This document shows positions 19,544-33,048 of a stretch of DNA of 64,000 nucleotides, one piece after another. The notes beneath the pieces were generated by a model that made no database searches, was not told where the DNA came from, and saw only the letters and a list, made by a program, of their open reading frames with translations. This DNA is from Chamaelirium japonicum (lineage: Eukaryota > Streptophyta > Magnoliopsida > Liliales > Melanthiaceae). Both the position numbers and the translations under genes were made by a program. Location: contig OX393550.1 in assembly GCA_947650365.1 (NCBI GenBank), positions 118,186,874-118,250,873 on the forward strand, read 5' to 3'. Positions within the stretch are counted from its first letter, which is position 1. Each line of letters starts with the position of its first letter.

Positions 19544-21498
19544 TGTTAGAATTGGATCCGTGTATCAGAGTCGCAACGGAAGCCAAAAGAAAGATCCGAA
19601 GATCATACGGTGTATGTTTCATTATAATTCGTGATACAAAATAATCTACATGCAAATCTATGATCTTAGCATATGTGCGGACACCCTAGAGGCATACTAC
19701 GATCTACGGAAGACATGCATGCATCTACTTAGGTGTTTAGATTCATCATACCTTATGGATCTATAATCTGGAGATTACGGAATGATGAAGAACCGCACTT
19801 GAATCGCAAGGGAAACTGTCGGATAGCACCTTGTCCTTTGCGAATTGAAGAATCCTCGAAATCCCGTCTCTGAGTGCAAGAATTTCGAGCCGACGGAAGA
19901 ATCCGTTGCGAAGACGATGGCGAGCCTCGAGATTTTCTTCTCCTCTTTCTCCTTTCTTCCTTCTCCTTCCTTCCTCTTCCTTCTCCCTTCTTCTTCCTCT
20001 CTTTTCCTTGGCCGAAACCACAAAGGAGGAGCACAAAGGGTCGGATTTTTGGAGGGGAGGGAGTAGAACCTTAGGGCCGGCCCCTCCCCTCTCTATTCCC
20101 TTTATAGGGCCGGTCTCCTATGGCTCCAAGGAGCCTAGGGCCGGCCCTTAGGTGGATAGGGATGAGGGGGGATCGGATTTAGGTCTTCCGGGTGTCTATC
20201 ATGAAGTTCGGACGAAAACGCCCTTCACGAAAAGCGGAAAACTGAAAGTGAGACTGAGTGAGGTGCGCTACTCGGAATTGAGTTCCGTCAGCACCTATGA
20301 GCTCCTGAAATTATTCCGCTCAATCTAAGATCCATATTCAATATGTTCTGAGCCATATTTCAGTATTTACCAAAATACCCCTATGGCCCGTAACACATGT
20401 GAATTAGGTTCTTTGGCTCCGGGCTTGCGCTCCATCGCACTACTTCGCATCCAACGTATCCAACTAGGTCAGGGAATAATTCCTATACGCAACGACAGGG
20501 TGGAACCTTCAGGGTTCGGGATCTCTAGCTCCAATCGGATCTCTGATTAACTGTTCCGGTGACACACCGAAAGTTCCGTTAATCAGCCCTAATCCGATTA
20601 ACCCGTGTAGCCACCCAGAGTGGGACGCGAGTTGAACTCTAGTGATCCTAAACTTATGTTACTCCCTCGTAACCCTGTTCTCTACTATACTCCGATAATC
20701 CTTATCCTTCCTATTACTGGTGCCATGATACGACTCGGGCGGTGGGGAGCACCGTCAGATCTCGATCGATCATCTGACTAGGGTTTGATGACTTGTCATT
20801 TATAACACAACACACCTTCCGGTGCTATGCCTAGCATCCGGAACATCGTCAGTTATACTGACAACCACCAGGCCTGGGTTAACTGTGTGGAGAGATTGAC
20901 TCATCCAACCGCACCCATTCAACACTGGACGTCGGATAACCTGTAAGGATTACATGTCACTCAAGCGCCAGTCGGGTAACCCAACGTACCGTGGTATTGG
21001 ACTATGGAAGGTCCGCACACGTTGGCACATCAAAGCACCACACAACTGGTTGGCCCAGTATACATGGTCCCTCAGGGTTAAGGACAGATTATCTATAGTA
21101 GTAAGACGGTTTCTGCACCAGTGTCTGAATCACTGAACTGTGCACCGTCTTGGTTCCTGTTCAACACGATCATCGTGCTTGGTCAGGTGAATGGGAATCC
21201 CACGTTCCCATGGTGGAGACTTCACCACATCCTCTACCTGCCAACAGCTTATTCTCGGTGAAGAGACCAGCATCACCAAAGCTGTGAACTAGTTCTAGGT
21301 CTACACAGAACTGGTCCACTGGGTCTCCCAAGCATAGATCCTCCATGCGCCTCAGTGGCCTACTGTGTTCCCTAGGGTCCTTTTATTATATGAGTATTAT
21401 CATATACCAGAGTAGTATTCTAATTAAAGCAATAACCAAAGTCATCTTTATTAATGTTAATACAGAAAATCCATGCTAAGGACACACGAACTACAACA
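19544..21498 (-). repeat. Inner Copia 3' LTR
   Basis: 1955 bp. On the plus strand it begins TGTTAGAATTGG and ends CTACAACA. It contains a long pyrimidine tract (about 19930-20010) whose open frames recur in the other LTR and are not genes. Confidence 0.93.
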
Positions 21499-21512
21499 AT
21501 CTCCCACTTAGC

Positions 21513-24500
21513 CTAGCGGGGAACAACAGTCTTAACTCCCATGGCATCCACGTGTTTTTCAAAAGCCTTGGTCGGTAACGCCTTTGTGAAAAGGTCCGCC
21601 ATGTTATCTGCAGACGCCACCCGAGTCACTGCTACCTCCCCTCGCTTCTGCAAGTCCCGGATTATGTAGTATTTCCGCTTGATATGCTTGCTCTTTTGGT
21701 GATATCTTGGCTCCTTGGATTGTGCTACCGCTCTACTATTGTCACAGTAAAGGACAATAGGATCTTGAGCTCCTGGTACGCATCCTAAGTCCATGAGGAA
21801 CTTCTTGAGCCACACTGTCTGCTTAGCTGCTTCGCACGTCGCAACGTACTCAGCCTCTGTCGTTGAATCCGTGATGCATCCCTGCTTCACGCTCCTCCAA
21901 CTGACAGCTCCTCCTCATAATAAAAACACAAACCCTGACGTCGATCTCCTGGATTCCAGATCTGACGCAAAGTCAGAATCTGTATATCCAATCGGTATCA
22001 GTTCCTGTGAAGAGTAAACTAACTCATAATCTCTCGTCCTACAGAGATACTTGAGTATACTTTTCATAGCAGTCCAGTGCCATGGACCCGGATTTGACTG
22101 ATACCTGCCCATCATGCCTACTGCATAGCATATATCTGGTCTCGTGCACTGCATGGCATACATCAGACTCCCTACAATCGAAGCATAAGGTATCTTCTGC
22201 ATCTTTGCCCTCTCCTCAGGAGTCTTAGGACCCTGATCCTTGGACAATTTCATTCCATGTCTGAATGGAACCAGTCCCTTCTTGGAGTTGTGCATACTGA
22301 ATCTGACCAAGATAGTATCTATGTAGGCTGACTGTGACAGCGAGAGAATCTTGTTCTGGCGATCTCGAGTTACCTTGATCCCCAGAACATAACTCGCTTC
22401 ACCCAGGTCTTTCATGTCAAATTGAGAGGATAACCACACCTTCACTGTAGACAACGTTCCAATATCGTTTCCGATGAGCAGGATATCGTCCACGTAAAGC
22501 ACTAGAAAAACTATTGCAGTCTTATCGCTCCTTTTATAAACACATAGTTCATCCACGTTCTGTTCAAATCCATAAGACTGGATAGCCTGATCAAAACGCA
22601 TGTTCCAACTTTTGGATGCTTGCTTCAGTCCATAAATGGACCTTTGCAACTTGCACACCAGACCTTCCTGACCTTTTGCGACAAAGCCTGGAGGCTGAGA
22701 CATGTAGATGTCTTCTTCCAAATCCCCGTTGAGAAATGCGGTCTTGACGTCCATTTGCCAGATCTCCCAATCATAATGGGCTGCAATGTACAAGAGGATC
22801 CGGATAGACTTAAGCATAGCCACTGGCGAAAAGGTTTCGTCATAGTCGATCCCTTCTCGTTGGGTATAACCCTAAGCGACTAGTCTAGCTTTGTAAGTCT
22901 CAACGGTACCATCCGAACCTCTTTTTCTTTTGTACACCCACTTACACCCAAGAGGTTTAATGTTGTGAGGTGGTGTTACAAGTGTCCAGACCGAATTTTG
23001 GGATATCGATGTCAGTTCTGCCTCCATGGCTTCCTGCCATTCTGCATGGTCAGTGGATACCATCGCTTCATCATAGTTCAGAGGATCATTCTCCTGAAAC
23101 TCTGGATCAACCATAAAGGCTTCTCCAATGTATCTATCAGGAGCACTTGTGGTCCTCCCACTGCGACGAACCTGCGGTGGTTCCATAGGAGTCGATCCTA
23201 CAGTACCGTTAATCTTAGTGGTATCGGCTCCCACTACGTTTTCTGTCTGCGTACTCCCATCAGTACCAAGCAATTCTTCAAGAACTACTTTACTTGTGGG
23301 CTTATAGTCTATTAAATAATCTTGCTCCAGGAATACGGCATTCGTTGAGACGATAACCTTTCTATCCTCAGGATTATAAAATAGATCACCCTTTGTCCCT
23401 TTTGGATACCCAACGAACAAACATACCTTAGTTTTTGACTCCATCTTATCTCACTTGTCCTTCTGCACATGTGCTGGACAATCCCAAATCCTAAAGTGTT
23501 GTAGGCTTGGCTTTCGCTTTAACCACAGCTCCCAAGGAGTTAGGGGTACTGACTTTGATGGAACAAAGTTCAAAGTATATGCTGCCGTCTCTAGGGCATA
23601 TCCCCAAAACCTAGGTGGTAATGTTGCATAATCATAGTCCGAACCATGTCTAACAAAGTTCGGTTTCTCCTCTCAGATATACCGTTTTGTTGTGGTGTCC
23701 CTGGTGCAGTCAACTGGGATACGATCCCATGCTCACGCAGGTACCCTATAAATTCATCCGATAGGTATTCGCCTCCTCGATCCGATCGAAGAGACTGGAT
23801 ACATTTACCCGTCTGCTTTTCTGCTTCAGCTCTGAACCCCTTGAACTCATCAAAGGATTCAGACTTCTGCCGCATTAGGTATATATATCCAAACCTCGAG
23901 TGATCATCCGTGAAGGTGATGAAATACTCGAAGCCTCCTATAGCACGGACACTTATGGGCCCACATACATCAGTGTGTACCAACTCCAATACCTCCTTAG
24001 ATCTGCTACCTTTGGCTCGGAAAGACCTTTTAGTCATCTTGCCTTCCAGGCAAGACTCACACGTCGGTAGGCTTTCTGAAATATCTGGACTTAAGAGTCA
24101 TACCTTAACCAACCTGTGAATCCTGTCTGAGGCTATGTGTCCAAGTCTTATATGCCAAAGGAGTGTTGGATTATCTGAGGGATTTTTCCTTTTAGATGAA
24201 TTAATCACACAAGCTCCAGTTATGTTATCCTGCTTATGATTGGAGTTAATTACATAGAGACCATTCTGTATCTTTCCCTTACTAACAAAGAAACCATTCA
24301 ATTTAATTGACACACCAGAAGCATCAAATAAAACTGAAAAACCTTCATTATTCAATAAGGAAACAGAAATTAAATTACGTCTCAAGGACGGTACATAAAG
24401 TATGTTTCTAAGTAATAAACTTTTTCCATTAAGGAACTGCAAGATGACATCTCCAACTGCTTCAGCCTCTGCCACGGCCTCAGTTCCCATGCTTAGGATT

Positions 24501-25439
24501 ATCTCTCCTTCACCCAGTTTTCTTGTCTCCTTGAACCCCTGCAAATTATTGCAAGCATGGTTAGTGGAACCAGAATCCACAATCCATGAAACTGGAGAAC
24601 AATTGGATGTTACAAGGGATTCCACTATGTGGATTTGAGATATACCTATCTCAGCCTTCTTGGGAGCCGTGCGGCAGTCGCCCTTCCAGTGCCCCTTCTT
24701 GCCGCATCGGAAATATTTTCCTTTGGGCTTCACCGGACCATTCTGCTTGGGAACCTGCAACTGCACCTGGCCCATCTTCACGGGCTTCTTAGACTTTCTT
24801 TTCTGAAACTTGCCCTTGGCTTTCAGAGAAGAATTCCGCTCCACGCTTAGGGATTGGGCTCCTGCCTTCATCACGTCCTCTGCCGCCTGGAGCGCCGCTA
24901 GGAGCTCTGCGTTAGACATCTCCAACCAGTTAAGGTTGAAGTTGGTAACGAAGCCCTCAAACGCTCATAACAGAGATGCCATCGAAGGAACCAAGCTCGT
25001 TCACATAGCCAAACAACTTCAGCATATGATCCCGAACTAAAGTCCCCTCTGCCATCTTCATGGACACCAATTTCTTGATGGTCAGGTAACGAGTTACCCG
25101 ACTACGACCCTCGAACATTTCCTTCAGGTAGAGCATCATGTCTGAAGCAAAGGCCATGTCTTCGACTTGCTTCTGAAGGACGATCTACAAGGATGCCACA
25201 ATGTAGCACTTGCATATCTCATCAGCATCTAGCCAGTCTTTCCATTCCTTTAACTGGGTCTCAGTTGCATCTGGTCCCGGCATGGCCGGTTGGGGGGTAC
25301 TTAGGGTAATTGTGTGTTTGCCAACCCTTAGGACGAGCATTAGGTTACGCTTCCAGTCCTCGTAGTTTGGTCCCGTAAGTTTGTTATCATTAAGTATGGA
25401 GGCAAGGGGGTCAAGCTTGGTCATGATTTCTGTAAACAA
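21513..25439 (-). pseudogene. Inner Copia gag-pol, degenerate
   Basis: Reading from 25439 down: gag starts MFTEIMTKLDPL and is broken after about 84 codons, then continues in pieces to 24925. A zinc knuckle (RCGKKGHWKGDC) is preceded by Tyr where its first Cys should be. The protease motif is VDSGSTNHACN. Pre-integrase RLGH and integrase (TDVCGP, SLRSDRGGEY, NGISERRNR) lie at about 24170-23591. A linker at 23444-22872 leads to reverse transcriptase with YVDD at about 22490, and RNase H (DSDFASD, STTEAEYVA) ends at 21513. At least six frame breaks or stops rule out a full polyprotein. Domain order PR-IN-RT-RH is the Copia order. Confidence 0.93.
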
Positions 25440-27365
25440 TGGTTTAAAGCAATAGTTAGGGTCTACTACAATCTATTTCATGGAATTTAGAAATAGATAA
25501 TGTCTACTCCAGCCGCTATGTCTTCACCACCTCAAGTGGAGACATCCAGGAATCTAAATTCTCTGGGCTGGAGCACTGAGACTATCGGCCCTGAATTGGA
25601 GACAGCATCTCGGTGAGAGCATGCAACCGCTTCTGCCAACGGGGTTTTTACGACCCAGTCTTCATCAGAATTACCCATGGTAAACTGAAAGACCTCCCAG
25701 TCTCCTTTTGGCCAGCTTTATGTGACCCCGCGTGCGCAGCAACAGCGGCTTCACACAAGGTTTCGGATGCTTCCCACAAATCTAGGTGGTGTCGGTAGGG
25801 GGGTTCATAGGCTCCCGCGGTGCAGGATAAAACCGTCACCCACTACCACCGGCATCCTCCATGTCCCGAAGGAAACCACTAGGCGAACTAGCATAGAAGG
25901 AAACACAGCTCTCACCCGGTGGGAATATCGAACTGCGTACCTCCCACCCAGACCCTTAGCCGGTTGATTGTGGAGGCCAGGGGCTCCCCTTTGGATGGAA
26001 CCTCTTACACATCCATTCTTTATGAGGTTTTATGCATATCTAGAATGATCACGACTCCTAGACATAGACCCTGGTCTACCGTGCTCCCACTGGGATTACA
26101 AACCCTCCCGCAAAGCATTAGTATCCTCGGAAAATATCATAGTCCCTACCTTGAATACTTAGCTTTCGCCTTTCTTGCAAGGATCACATTACATAGATTC
26201 CAAGGATCCCGATACTTCACTAGTTTGCCCATAATCCTAAGATCTGGAGCCTAGCCTAAGGTCAACGTGGAAAGAACTCCCACTACGATGATGCCTCATT
26301 CACAATTTGATGCCTGATGTCATAGTAGACCTCATCTTATTACAGGTTTCGATACTGGCCAAATAGGGACATCCGACAACCTCCGTCGGACCTCAACCTA
26401 ATGGTGGCATAACCAAATCGTGATGAGTTCATACTACCATCAAACGTCATCTAGAAACGGGTATCACACAGTGAAATCCTAACCTAACTTGGTCGCTAGG
26501 ACCACGTGGGGAAAGGGCGTCCCACTAGGGTTATCATACTTCTTATGGAGATATTAGTTAATTATCTCTAAATAAACCTAACACTGCGTCTATCTCGGTG
26601 CACAATACTTGGCTACCTGAACTACCACGAGCGTGGTTACCGTCTTTCCTTTTAGCTAGCCACCGGATTCTCACGTGTTAGAAGCATATAGAGACACTGA
26701 TGAATCCATAATTTTAGTACTAACCCTAAGCCTGATCTAGAGACAAACTCACAAGCAAGAATGATAATCACATTATCATCGGGGTTCTCTAAATATTGAA
26801 TAAAGAGAAACAACAGAGAAATCATCCAAACTGAATCAAGTCCAGGGTCCGACCCCTGAACCTGAATAGCACAGCCAAGATATCCTGCTCTTCCGTTCTG
26901 CACGGTCTCTGACGACGATCCCCTTCATCACCAACGTGCACGCTTTCGCCGGGTCTTTGCATGTCATGGTACCGCTTGCCCGAACCGTGGATGTAGCATC
27001 ATCTCCTTCTTCCTGTGACCAAAAAACTAACACGCTCCGAGCAAGTGCTCATTCGTGTACAATTTCGCTAGAAAGAAAAGAAGACAATCCTAGAAACATG
27101 GCCAGGGAACCAAGGATGGTCAACCCCCACCCTCGCCCATCTAGAGCCTTACAATCCACAATAATAATCAATACAAAATTAAATCCAGGGTCCGACCCCC
27201 GGATGCATACAATCACAGATTACTATTCAGCACGGCACCTCCAAAAAGACGATACATAGCATAATCCATATGCATGATCTACGCCGAACCCCGATGAAAA
27301 CATATGCCATCATATATTCATATGATGTTTTCACGAATTCATGCATGAAACATACACCAAAGCGT
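25440..27365. other. Non-coding leader of the inner Copia
   Basis: About 1.9 kb between the primer site and gag, unusually long. No domain-bearing frame was found. It is similar to the outer element's leader. Confidence 0.6.
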
Positions 27366-27377
27366 GCTCTGATACCA
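27366..27377 (-). other. Inner Copia primer binding site
   Basis: GCTCTGATACCA on the plus strand, exact complement of TGGTATCAGAGC; tRNA-Met primer site, two bases from the LTR. Confidence 0.93.
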
Positions 27378-27379
27378 AT

Positions 27380-29334
27380 TATTGGAATTGGATCCGTGTA
27401 TCAGAGTCGCAACGGAAGCCAAAAGAAAGATCCGAAGATCATACGGTGTATGTTTCATTACAATTCGTGATACAAAACAATCTACATGCAAATCTATGAT
27501 CTTAGCATATGTGCGGACACCCTAGAGGCATACTATGATCTACGGAAGACATGCATGCATCTACTTAGGTGTTTAGATTCATCATACCTTATGGATCTAT
27601 GATCCGGAGATTACAGAACGATGAAGAACCGCACTTGAATCGCAAGGGAAACTGTCGGATAGCACCTTGTCCTTTGCGAATTGAAGAATCCTCGAAATCC
27701 CGTCTCTGAGTGCAAGGATTTCGAGCCGACGGAAGAATCCGTTGCGAAGACGATGGCGAGCCTCGAGATTTTCTTCTCCTCTTTCTCCTTTCTTCCTTCT
27801 CCTTCCTTCCTCTTCCTTCTCCCTTCTTCTTCCTCTCTTTTCTTTGGCCGAAACCACAAAGGAGGAGCACAAAGGGTCGGATTTTTGGAGGGGAGGGAGT
27901 AAAACCTTCGGGCCGGCCCCTCCCCTCTCTATTCCCTTTATAGGGCCGGTCTCCCATGGCTCCAAGGAGCCTAGGGCCTGCCCTTACGTGGATAGGGATG
28001 AGGGGTGATCGGATTTAGGTCTTCCGGGTGTCTATCGTGATGTCCGGACGAAAACGCTCTTCACGAAAAGCGGAAAACTGAAAGTGAGACTGAGTGAGGT
28101 GCGCTACTCGGAATCGAGTTCCGTCAGCGCTTGTGAGCTCCTAAAATTATTCCGCTCAATCTAAGATCCATATTTAATATGTTCTGAGCCATATTTTAGT
28201 ATTTACCAAAATACCCCTATGGCCCGTAACACATGTGAATTAGGTTCTTTGGCTCCGGGCTTGCGCTCCAGCGTGCTACTTCGCATCCAACGTATCCAAC
28301 TAGGTCAGGGAATAATTACTATATGCAACGACAGGGTGGAACCTTCAGGGTTCGGGATCTCTAGCTCCAATCGGATCTCTGATTAACTGTTCCGGTGACA
28401 CACCGAAAGTTTCGTTAATCAGCCCTAATCGGATTAACCCGCGTAGCCACCCAGAGTGCGACGCGAGTTGAACTCTAGTGATCCTAAACTTATGTTACTC
28501 CCTCGTAACCCTGTTCTCTATTATACTCCGATAATCCTTATCCCTCCTATTATTGGTGTCATGATACGACTCGGGCGGTGGGGAGCACCGTCAGATCCCG
28601 ATCGATCATCTGACTAGGGTTTGATGACTTGTCATTTATAACACAACACACCTTCCGGTGCTATGCCTAGCATCCGGAACATCGTCAGTTATACTGACAA
28701 CCACCAGGCCTGGGTTAACTGTGTGGAGAGATTGACTCATCCAACCGCACCCATTCAACACTGGACGTCGGATAACCTGTAAGGATTACATGTCACTCAA
28801 GCGCCAGTCGGGTAACCCAACGTACCGTGGTATTGGACTATGGAAGGTCCGCACACGTTGGCACATCAAAGCACCACACAACTGGTTGGCCCAGTATACA
28901 TGGTCCCTCAGGGTTAAGGACAGATTATCTATAGTAGTAAGACGGTTTCTGCACCAGTGTCTGAATCACTGAATTGTGCACCGTCTTGGTTCCTATTCAA
29001 CACGATCATCGTGCTTGGTCAGGTGAATGGGAATCCCACATTCCCGTGGTGGAGACTTCACCACATCCTCTACCTGCCAACAGCTTATTCTCGGTGAAGC
29101 GACCAGCATCACCAAAGCTGTGAACTAGTTCTAGGTCTACACAGAACTGGTCCACTGGGTCTCCCAAGCATGGATCCTCCATGCGCCTCAGTGGCCTACT
29201 GTGTTCCCTAGGGTCCTTTTATTATATGAGTATTATCATATACCAGAGTAATATTCTAATTAAAGTAATAACCAAAGTCATCTTTATTAATGTTAATACA
29301 GAAAATCCACGCTAAGGACACACGAGCTACAACA
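27380..29334 (-). repeat. Inner Copia 5' LTR
   Basis: 1955 bp, matching 19544-21498. On the plus strand its first bases are TATTGGAATTGG where the other LTR has TGTTAGAATTGG, so the terminal TG is mutated here. Confidence 0.93.
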
Positions 29335-31098
29335 GAAACACCACGCGAGAAAGACGAGTCGCCATCCAATGGCGCAAGCGAGAGGAGAGACGAGATAGGA
29401 GATGAGAAGAGAGATAGGGAGAGATGAAGGAAGGGGGGTTCGGTTTTTCCATCATTGATGGCCGGCCCCCTATAGCCCCTTATGTAAGGCCGGCCTATCC
29501 CTTTGGATAAGGCTCCAAGGGGATAAGTTCATCTCCCAAAAATCTCCCCAAAAATCTTCCTTTATCTCTCTATCTCTTTATCCGTTTTCCCCACTTTTAG
29601 GGCTTCTTTTGACCAATTCAAAACCCCTATCTTATCCCTATGGCCGGCCCTATTACTGGGGATTCTCATCCCTAGAATATAGGGGCCGGCCCTGCATGGG
29701 TCTCCCACAGCTAGGGTCGGCCACTAGTGAGGCTTGGCAATGCATGTTTTTACCAAAACGCCCTTATGCCTCAAATTGACCATTTCTAGTGTGTGAGACT
29801 TAGTGACTCTTCCTTAAGTGATCTTGACAAGTTACTTTACTATTAAATGAGGTCACCGGAGGGTTCTCCTAGTAAATTCAACCAGTCTACTCATGACATG
29901 TCCCGATGCATCGCACCCATATAGCAAAGTTCACTTATGGCGAAGGATAACTACATGCGTCTCTACGCTAACCTAGGGTTTCCCCTTAGTGCACACACGT
30001 AGCTACGCATCTATCGTGCACTAATGCGAAGCACTCACGGAGCGTAGGTTTGAACTACTCACTTCCTCTTACTGCGTCATGTGTTTCGAGGAGATGGTAC
30101 TAGGACCGTACATAATGTCGATAAGGTAGAACCTTCAGGGACCAGGGTTCATGGCTTCCAACTTAGACTCGATCGACACACTACCCGAGTGTACCATCGA
30201 TCCTCTAAGTCCGAGTTAACCTGCGTGGCCATCCAGAGTACGACGCAGGCTGCACTCCAATTCTCCCGGACTTACTATGTTCTCCCTTATACCCCTACTC
30301 TCTGCTTAGTATGGTAAACCCGCTGTCCCTCCATCTGGTGCCATGATGCAACTCGAGCGGTGGAGAATACCGTCAGACTCGAGTGCTCATATGACTCAGT
30401 TCCTTCCAGGTTGACCATATACATCGTACCTCCGATTACTTTTACGAGCAACCGGATCCGTCACCAGTCCAACTGATGACCACCTGACCAGGGTTTAATA
30501 CGACGTAGGTCAGACTAAGGAACATACCTCCCGTTAGGGGTGTGGATGGCCTGCAGGAGTGACACGTTGATGCAACACCAGTCAGGTAACCCAGTACACC
30601 ATGGTTTTGGATCACTACATCCGGATCCTCACACATTGGTGCGCCAAAGCACCACACAACTGGTTAGTCCACCAGACATGGTTCCTTAGGGTTTAGAACC
30701 GTTTTACCCTAAGCAAAAACACGGCTTAGTGCACTGGTGTCTGCTCACCGATCTATGCACCGTGTTGGTTCCGTTCGGCCACAGACACTGTGCCTGGTAA
30801 TGACCATGGTGGAGATACCCACGCTCTGTCATCCCAACAGCTTATCCTGATAGGACGACCAACCCTAATCAGAGCTGTGAATGTATTTAGGTTACATGGG
30901 ACCAGTCCCTTGAGTCTCCTACTCAAGTGGATTACCATGTAGCCATGGCTCTCTGTTTTGTAATCAGAACACGTACTAAGGTACGTACCAATATGCAATC
31001 CTATACTATTAACCATACATAGCTAAACTATAGGTTTTTTACGAGCTGTAGACCTCACCAATTCTAACACACAAAACCATCGTGCCATATTATATAGA

Positions 31099-31798
31099 CT
31101 AGTAATGCCCGTGCCTATCGGCACGCAAAAGATTTCGAGGGTGGGGACAATATTTTGAGGAAGTGACAATATTTCAAAAGTGGCAATAAAATATTTCGAG
31201 AGCGGCGATAATATTTTAAGAGAGATAACAATATTTAGAGGGTGATAACAATATTTCGTTTGCCAACTTTTGTTACCAACTCCACGTGATACGGAGTCAT
31301 TGCCAACTTTTTGCAAATGCCACGTAAAGTTGGCAACCCAAAAGTTGGCAAATTAGTTGGCTGCCTAGCTCGCTCTCTCTCTCTCTCTCCCCCCCTATTA
31401 ATTGATCCATCCTTTATTTCTTTTCCTCTCCTCTCTTTTTATTTGAGAGAGACATATGGCATGGCCCGATTGGGTCGCAAGAAGTTAGCCCAAGGATGAA
31501 AACACGTGGACAATCATGATTTTGCCAGGCATATCCCCATTCTTTTACAATAAAGCCCTCTAATATATTTTAATTTTATTTTTTTACAATCTAGTCCTTA
31601 TATTATTTGCTTCTTCTTCCTCTTCAATCTCACCCCTCCATCTTAACTTAATTGAATCATAACCGTTCTTTTTCCCTCTCCTAAGATGAATCACACTCAT
31701 CCTAACCCTCCTTTAAATCTCAGTCCCTCTTACCTCCCGCCCAGCTACAGATCATGACCGTTGTTTGTACCCCCCATAAAACCCTCCCCTATTATATA
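31099..31798 (-). mobile_element. Non-autonomous Helitron X1
   Basis: Minus strand, about 700 bp. The 5' side begins near TATATAATAGGGG (31798). The 3' end has a perfect hairpin GTGCCGATAGGCAC (31124-31111), then GGGCATTA and CTAG (31102-31099). Its 3' end abuts the 5' TC of Helitron H3. No coding capacity. Confidence 0.7.
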
Positions 31799-32032
31799 AT
31801 AGTAATGCCTGTGCCTGTTGGCACGCAAAAGATTTTAAGGACGGGGACAATATTTCGAGGAATGTTACAATATTTTAAAGGTGGCAATAAAAAATTTCGA
31901 GAGTGTCGATAATATTTCGAAGAAGATAACAATATTTTCAGGGTGATAATATTTTAAGGGTATGACAAAACACAGTCTGCGACACCGACATTCGGTGTTG
32001 GCGCCCATATTCAGCAAGGGCAGCTACATGTA

Positions 32033-32166
32033 GCTAGGGCTAACAATTTTGGACCTGATACGACCCGATATGAAATTAGCGGGTCTGGGTTTGGGTTAAA
32101 TGGGTTCGGGTCGTAAACGGGTTGACACGGCTAACCCGTTTAATAAATGGGTCGTGTTCGGGTTTA
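32033..32166. mobile_element. Truncated hAT MITE end
   Basis: It starts TAGGGCTAACAATTTTGGA and continues with GGGTTCGGGTCGTAAACGGG-like words. This matches the reverse complement of the right end of the 1611-2089 MITE. The other end is missing. Confidence 0.6.
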
Positions 32167-32505
32167 GGGTCTATGTGGTCACTTTGAGAAAACAATACAT
32201 TTTAATGATCTCTTTAAGAGTCATTAATCTCTTCAAACATTAACATTTATTCTAACAAACCAACCATTGACATGGGGAGAGACATAGAGGGTTTCCGTTG
32301 GGTTCGGGGTTTCTGGGGGTTCGGAGCGAGGTAGCCGGCGGAGTCATCGAGGTCGTCGGGGGAGACAAACCAACCATTGACATGGGGAGAGACAGAGAGG
32401 GGGGGGGGGGGGTTCAGAGCGAGGTAGTTGGCGGAGTCATCGAGGTCGCCGAGGGAGTCGAGTTCGCCTAGGGAGAGTGAGAGGTTGCCGGGGGACTCGT
32501 CGAGC

Positions 32506-32506
32506 G

Positions 32507-32554
<48 letters not shown>

Positions 32555-33014
32555 TGGATCCATCGATAGTGCTTTACATCCGATCGAAGCGATGCTACCT
32601 ATCTAGATTATTAATGGATCGATCGGCAGTGCTTCACATCCGATCGAAGCGATGCTGCCTATTGGACTCATTGATCGGGTGTGAAGCCATGGATCGATCG
32701 TACGATCCATAATAGATTAGTTATCAATCGGACGATTCAAAATCTACTTTGGTTTGGATTGTAAGGGACGACTGTGATGGTTTTGAGGGGAGAGAGAGAG
32801 AGAGCTGGGGTCTCGGATGTGTTCGGGTCAAACGGCTGTGCATGGAAAGAGAGAGAGAGATTTAGAGAGAGAATGAATAAGGATCTGCTATGATCCGGTT
32901 GGCTGATGCGAGGGACGGCTATGATTGTGTGGGAAAAGAGAGAGAGAGATAGAGAGAGAAGTTCGAAAAGAGAGGGAGTGGGACGGGACTGCGACGTGCA
33001 TGAGGACGTGCGGA

Positions 33015-33048
<34 letters not shown>

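Larger units (their letters stand above)
19544..29334 (-). mobile_element. Inner Copia LTR retrotransposon with 1955-bp LTRs
   Basis: This is a complete 9.8-kb structure on the minus strand. Target duplication GAAAC lies at 19539-19543 and 29335-29339. The 5' LTR is 29334-27380, then the primer site 27377-27366, a non-coding leader, degenerate gag-pol 25439-21513, a polypurine tract (21509-21499, AAGTGGGAGAT) and the 3' LTR 21498-19544. The LTRs have equal length and look nearly identical, with scattered substitutions. It inserted into the LTR of a related element, so it is the younger of the two. Confidence 0.95.
16943..31069 (-). mobile_element. Outer Copia-type LTR element, internally deleted
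   Basis: Target duplication CACAA flanks it (16938-16942 and 31070-31074). Read on the minus strand it has a 5' LTR (31069 to 18957, split by an inner element), a primer site (18954-18943), a non-coding leader, and then only about 45 bases of the 3' LTR start (16943 to about 16987, beginning TGTTGGAAATAAAT). All of gag-pol and most of the 3' LTR are gone. The leader is alignable by eye with that of the inner Copia, for example the GGTCCGACCCCTGAACCTG segment near 18350 and 26847. Confidence 0.85.
18957..31069 (-). repeat. Outer Copia 5' LTR, split by the inner element
   Basis: The pieces are 18957-19543 and 29340-31069, about 2.3 kb when joined. On the plus strand it begins TGTTGGAAATAAATTC and ends CAATTCTAACA. 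The inner Copia with its GAAAC duplication interrupts it. Much of 29340-31069 is GGCCGGCC-rich and non-coding. Confidence 0.8.
16445..31098 (-). mobile_element. Helitron H3, split by the outer Copia element
   Basis: On the minus strand it begins TCTATATAATATGGC (31098). It ends with a hairpin near GTGCCGATAGACAC, then CTAG (16448-16445), followed by a host T. This is the Helitron pattern: TC start, 3' hairpin, CTRR end, no inverted repeats. The body lies in 16445-16942 and 31075-31098; the outer Copia fills the gap. A truncated relative at 35143 runs unbroken through the equivalent site, which confirms the join. No Rep/helicase frame, so non-autonomous. Confidence 0.75.

Noticed and set aside
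19753-20151. ORFs on both strands around a pyrimidine tract, repeated at 27589-28008
   Set aside because: They lie inside the two LTRs of the inner Copia and are the same low-complexity sequence twice.
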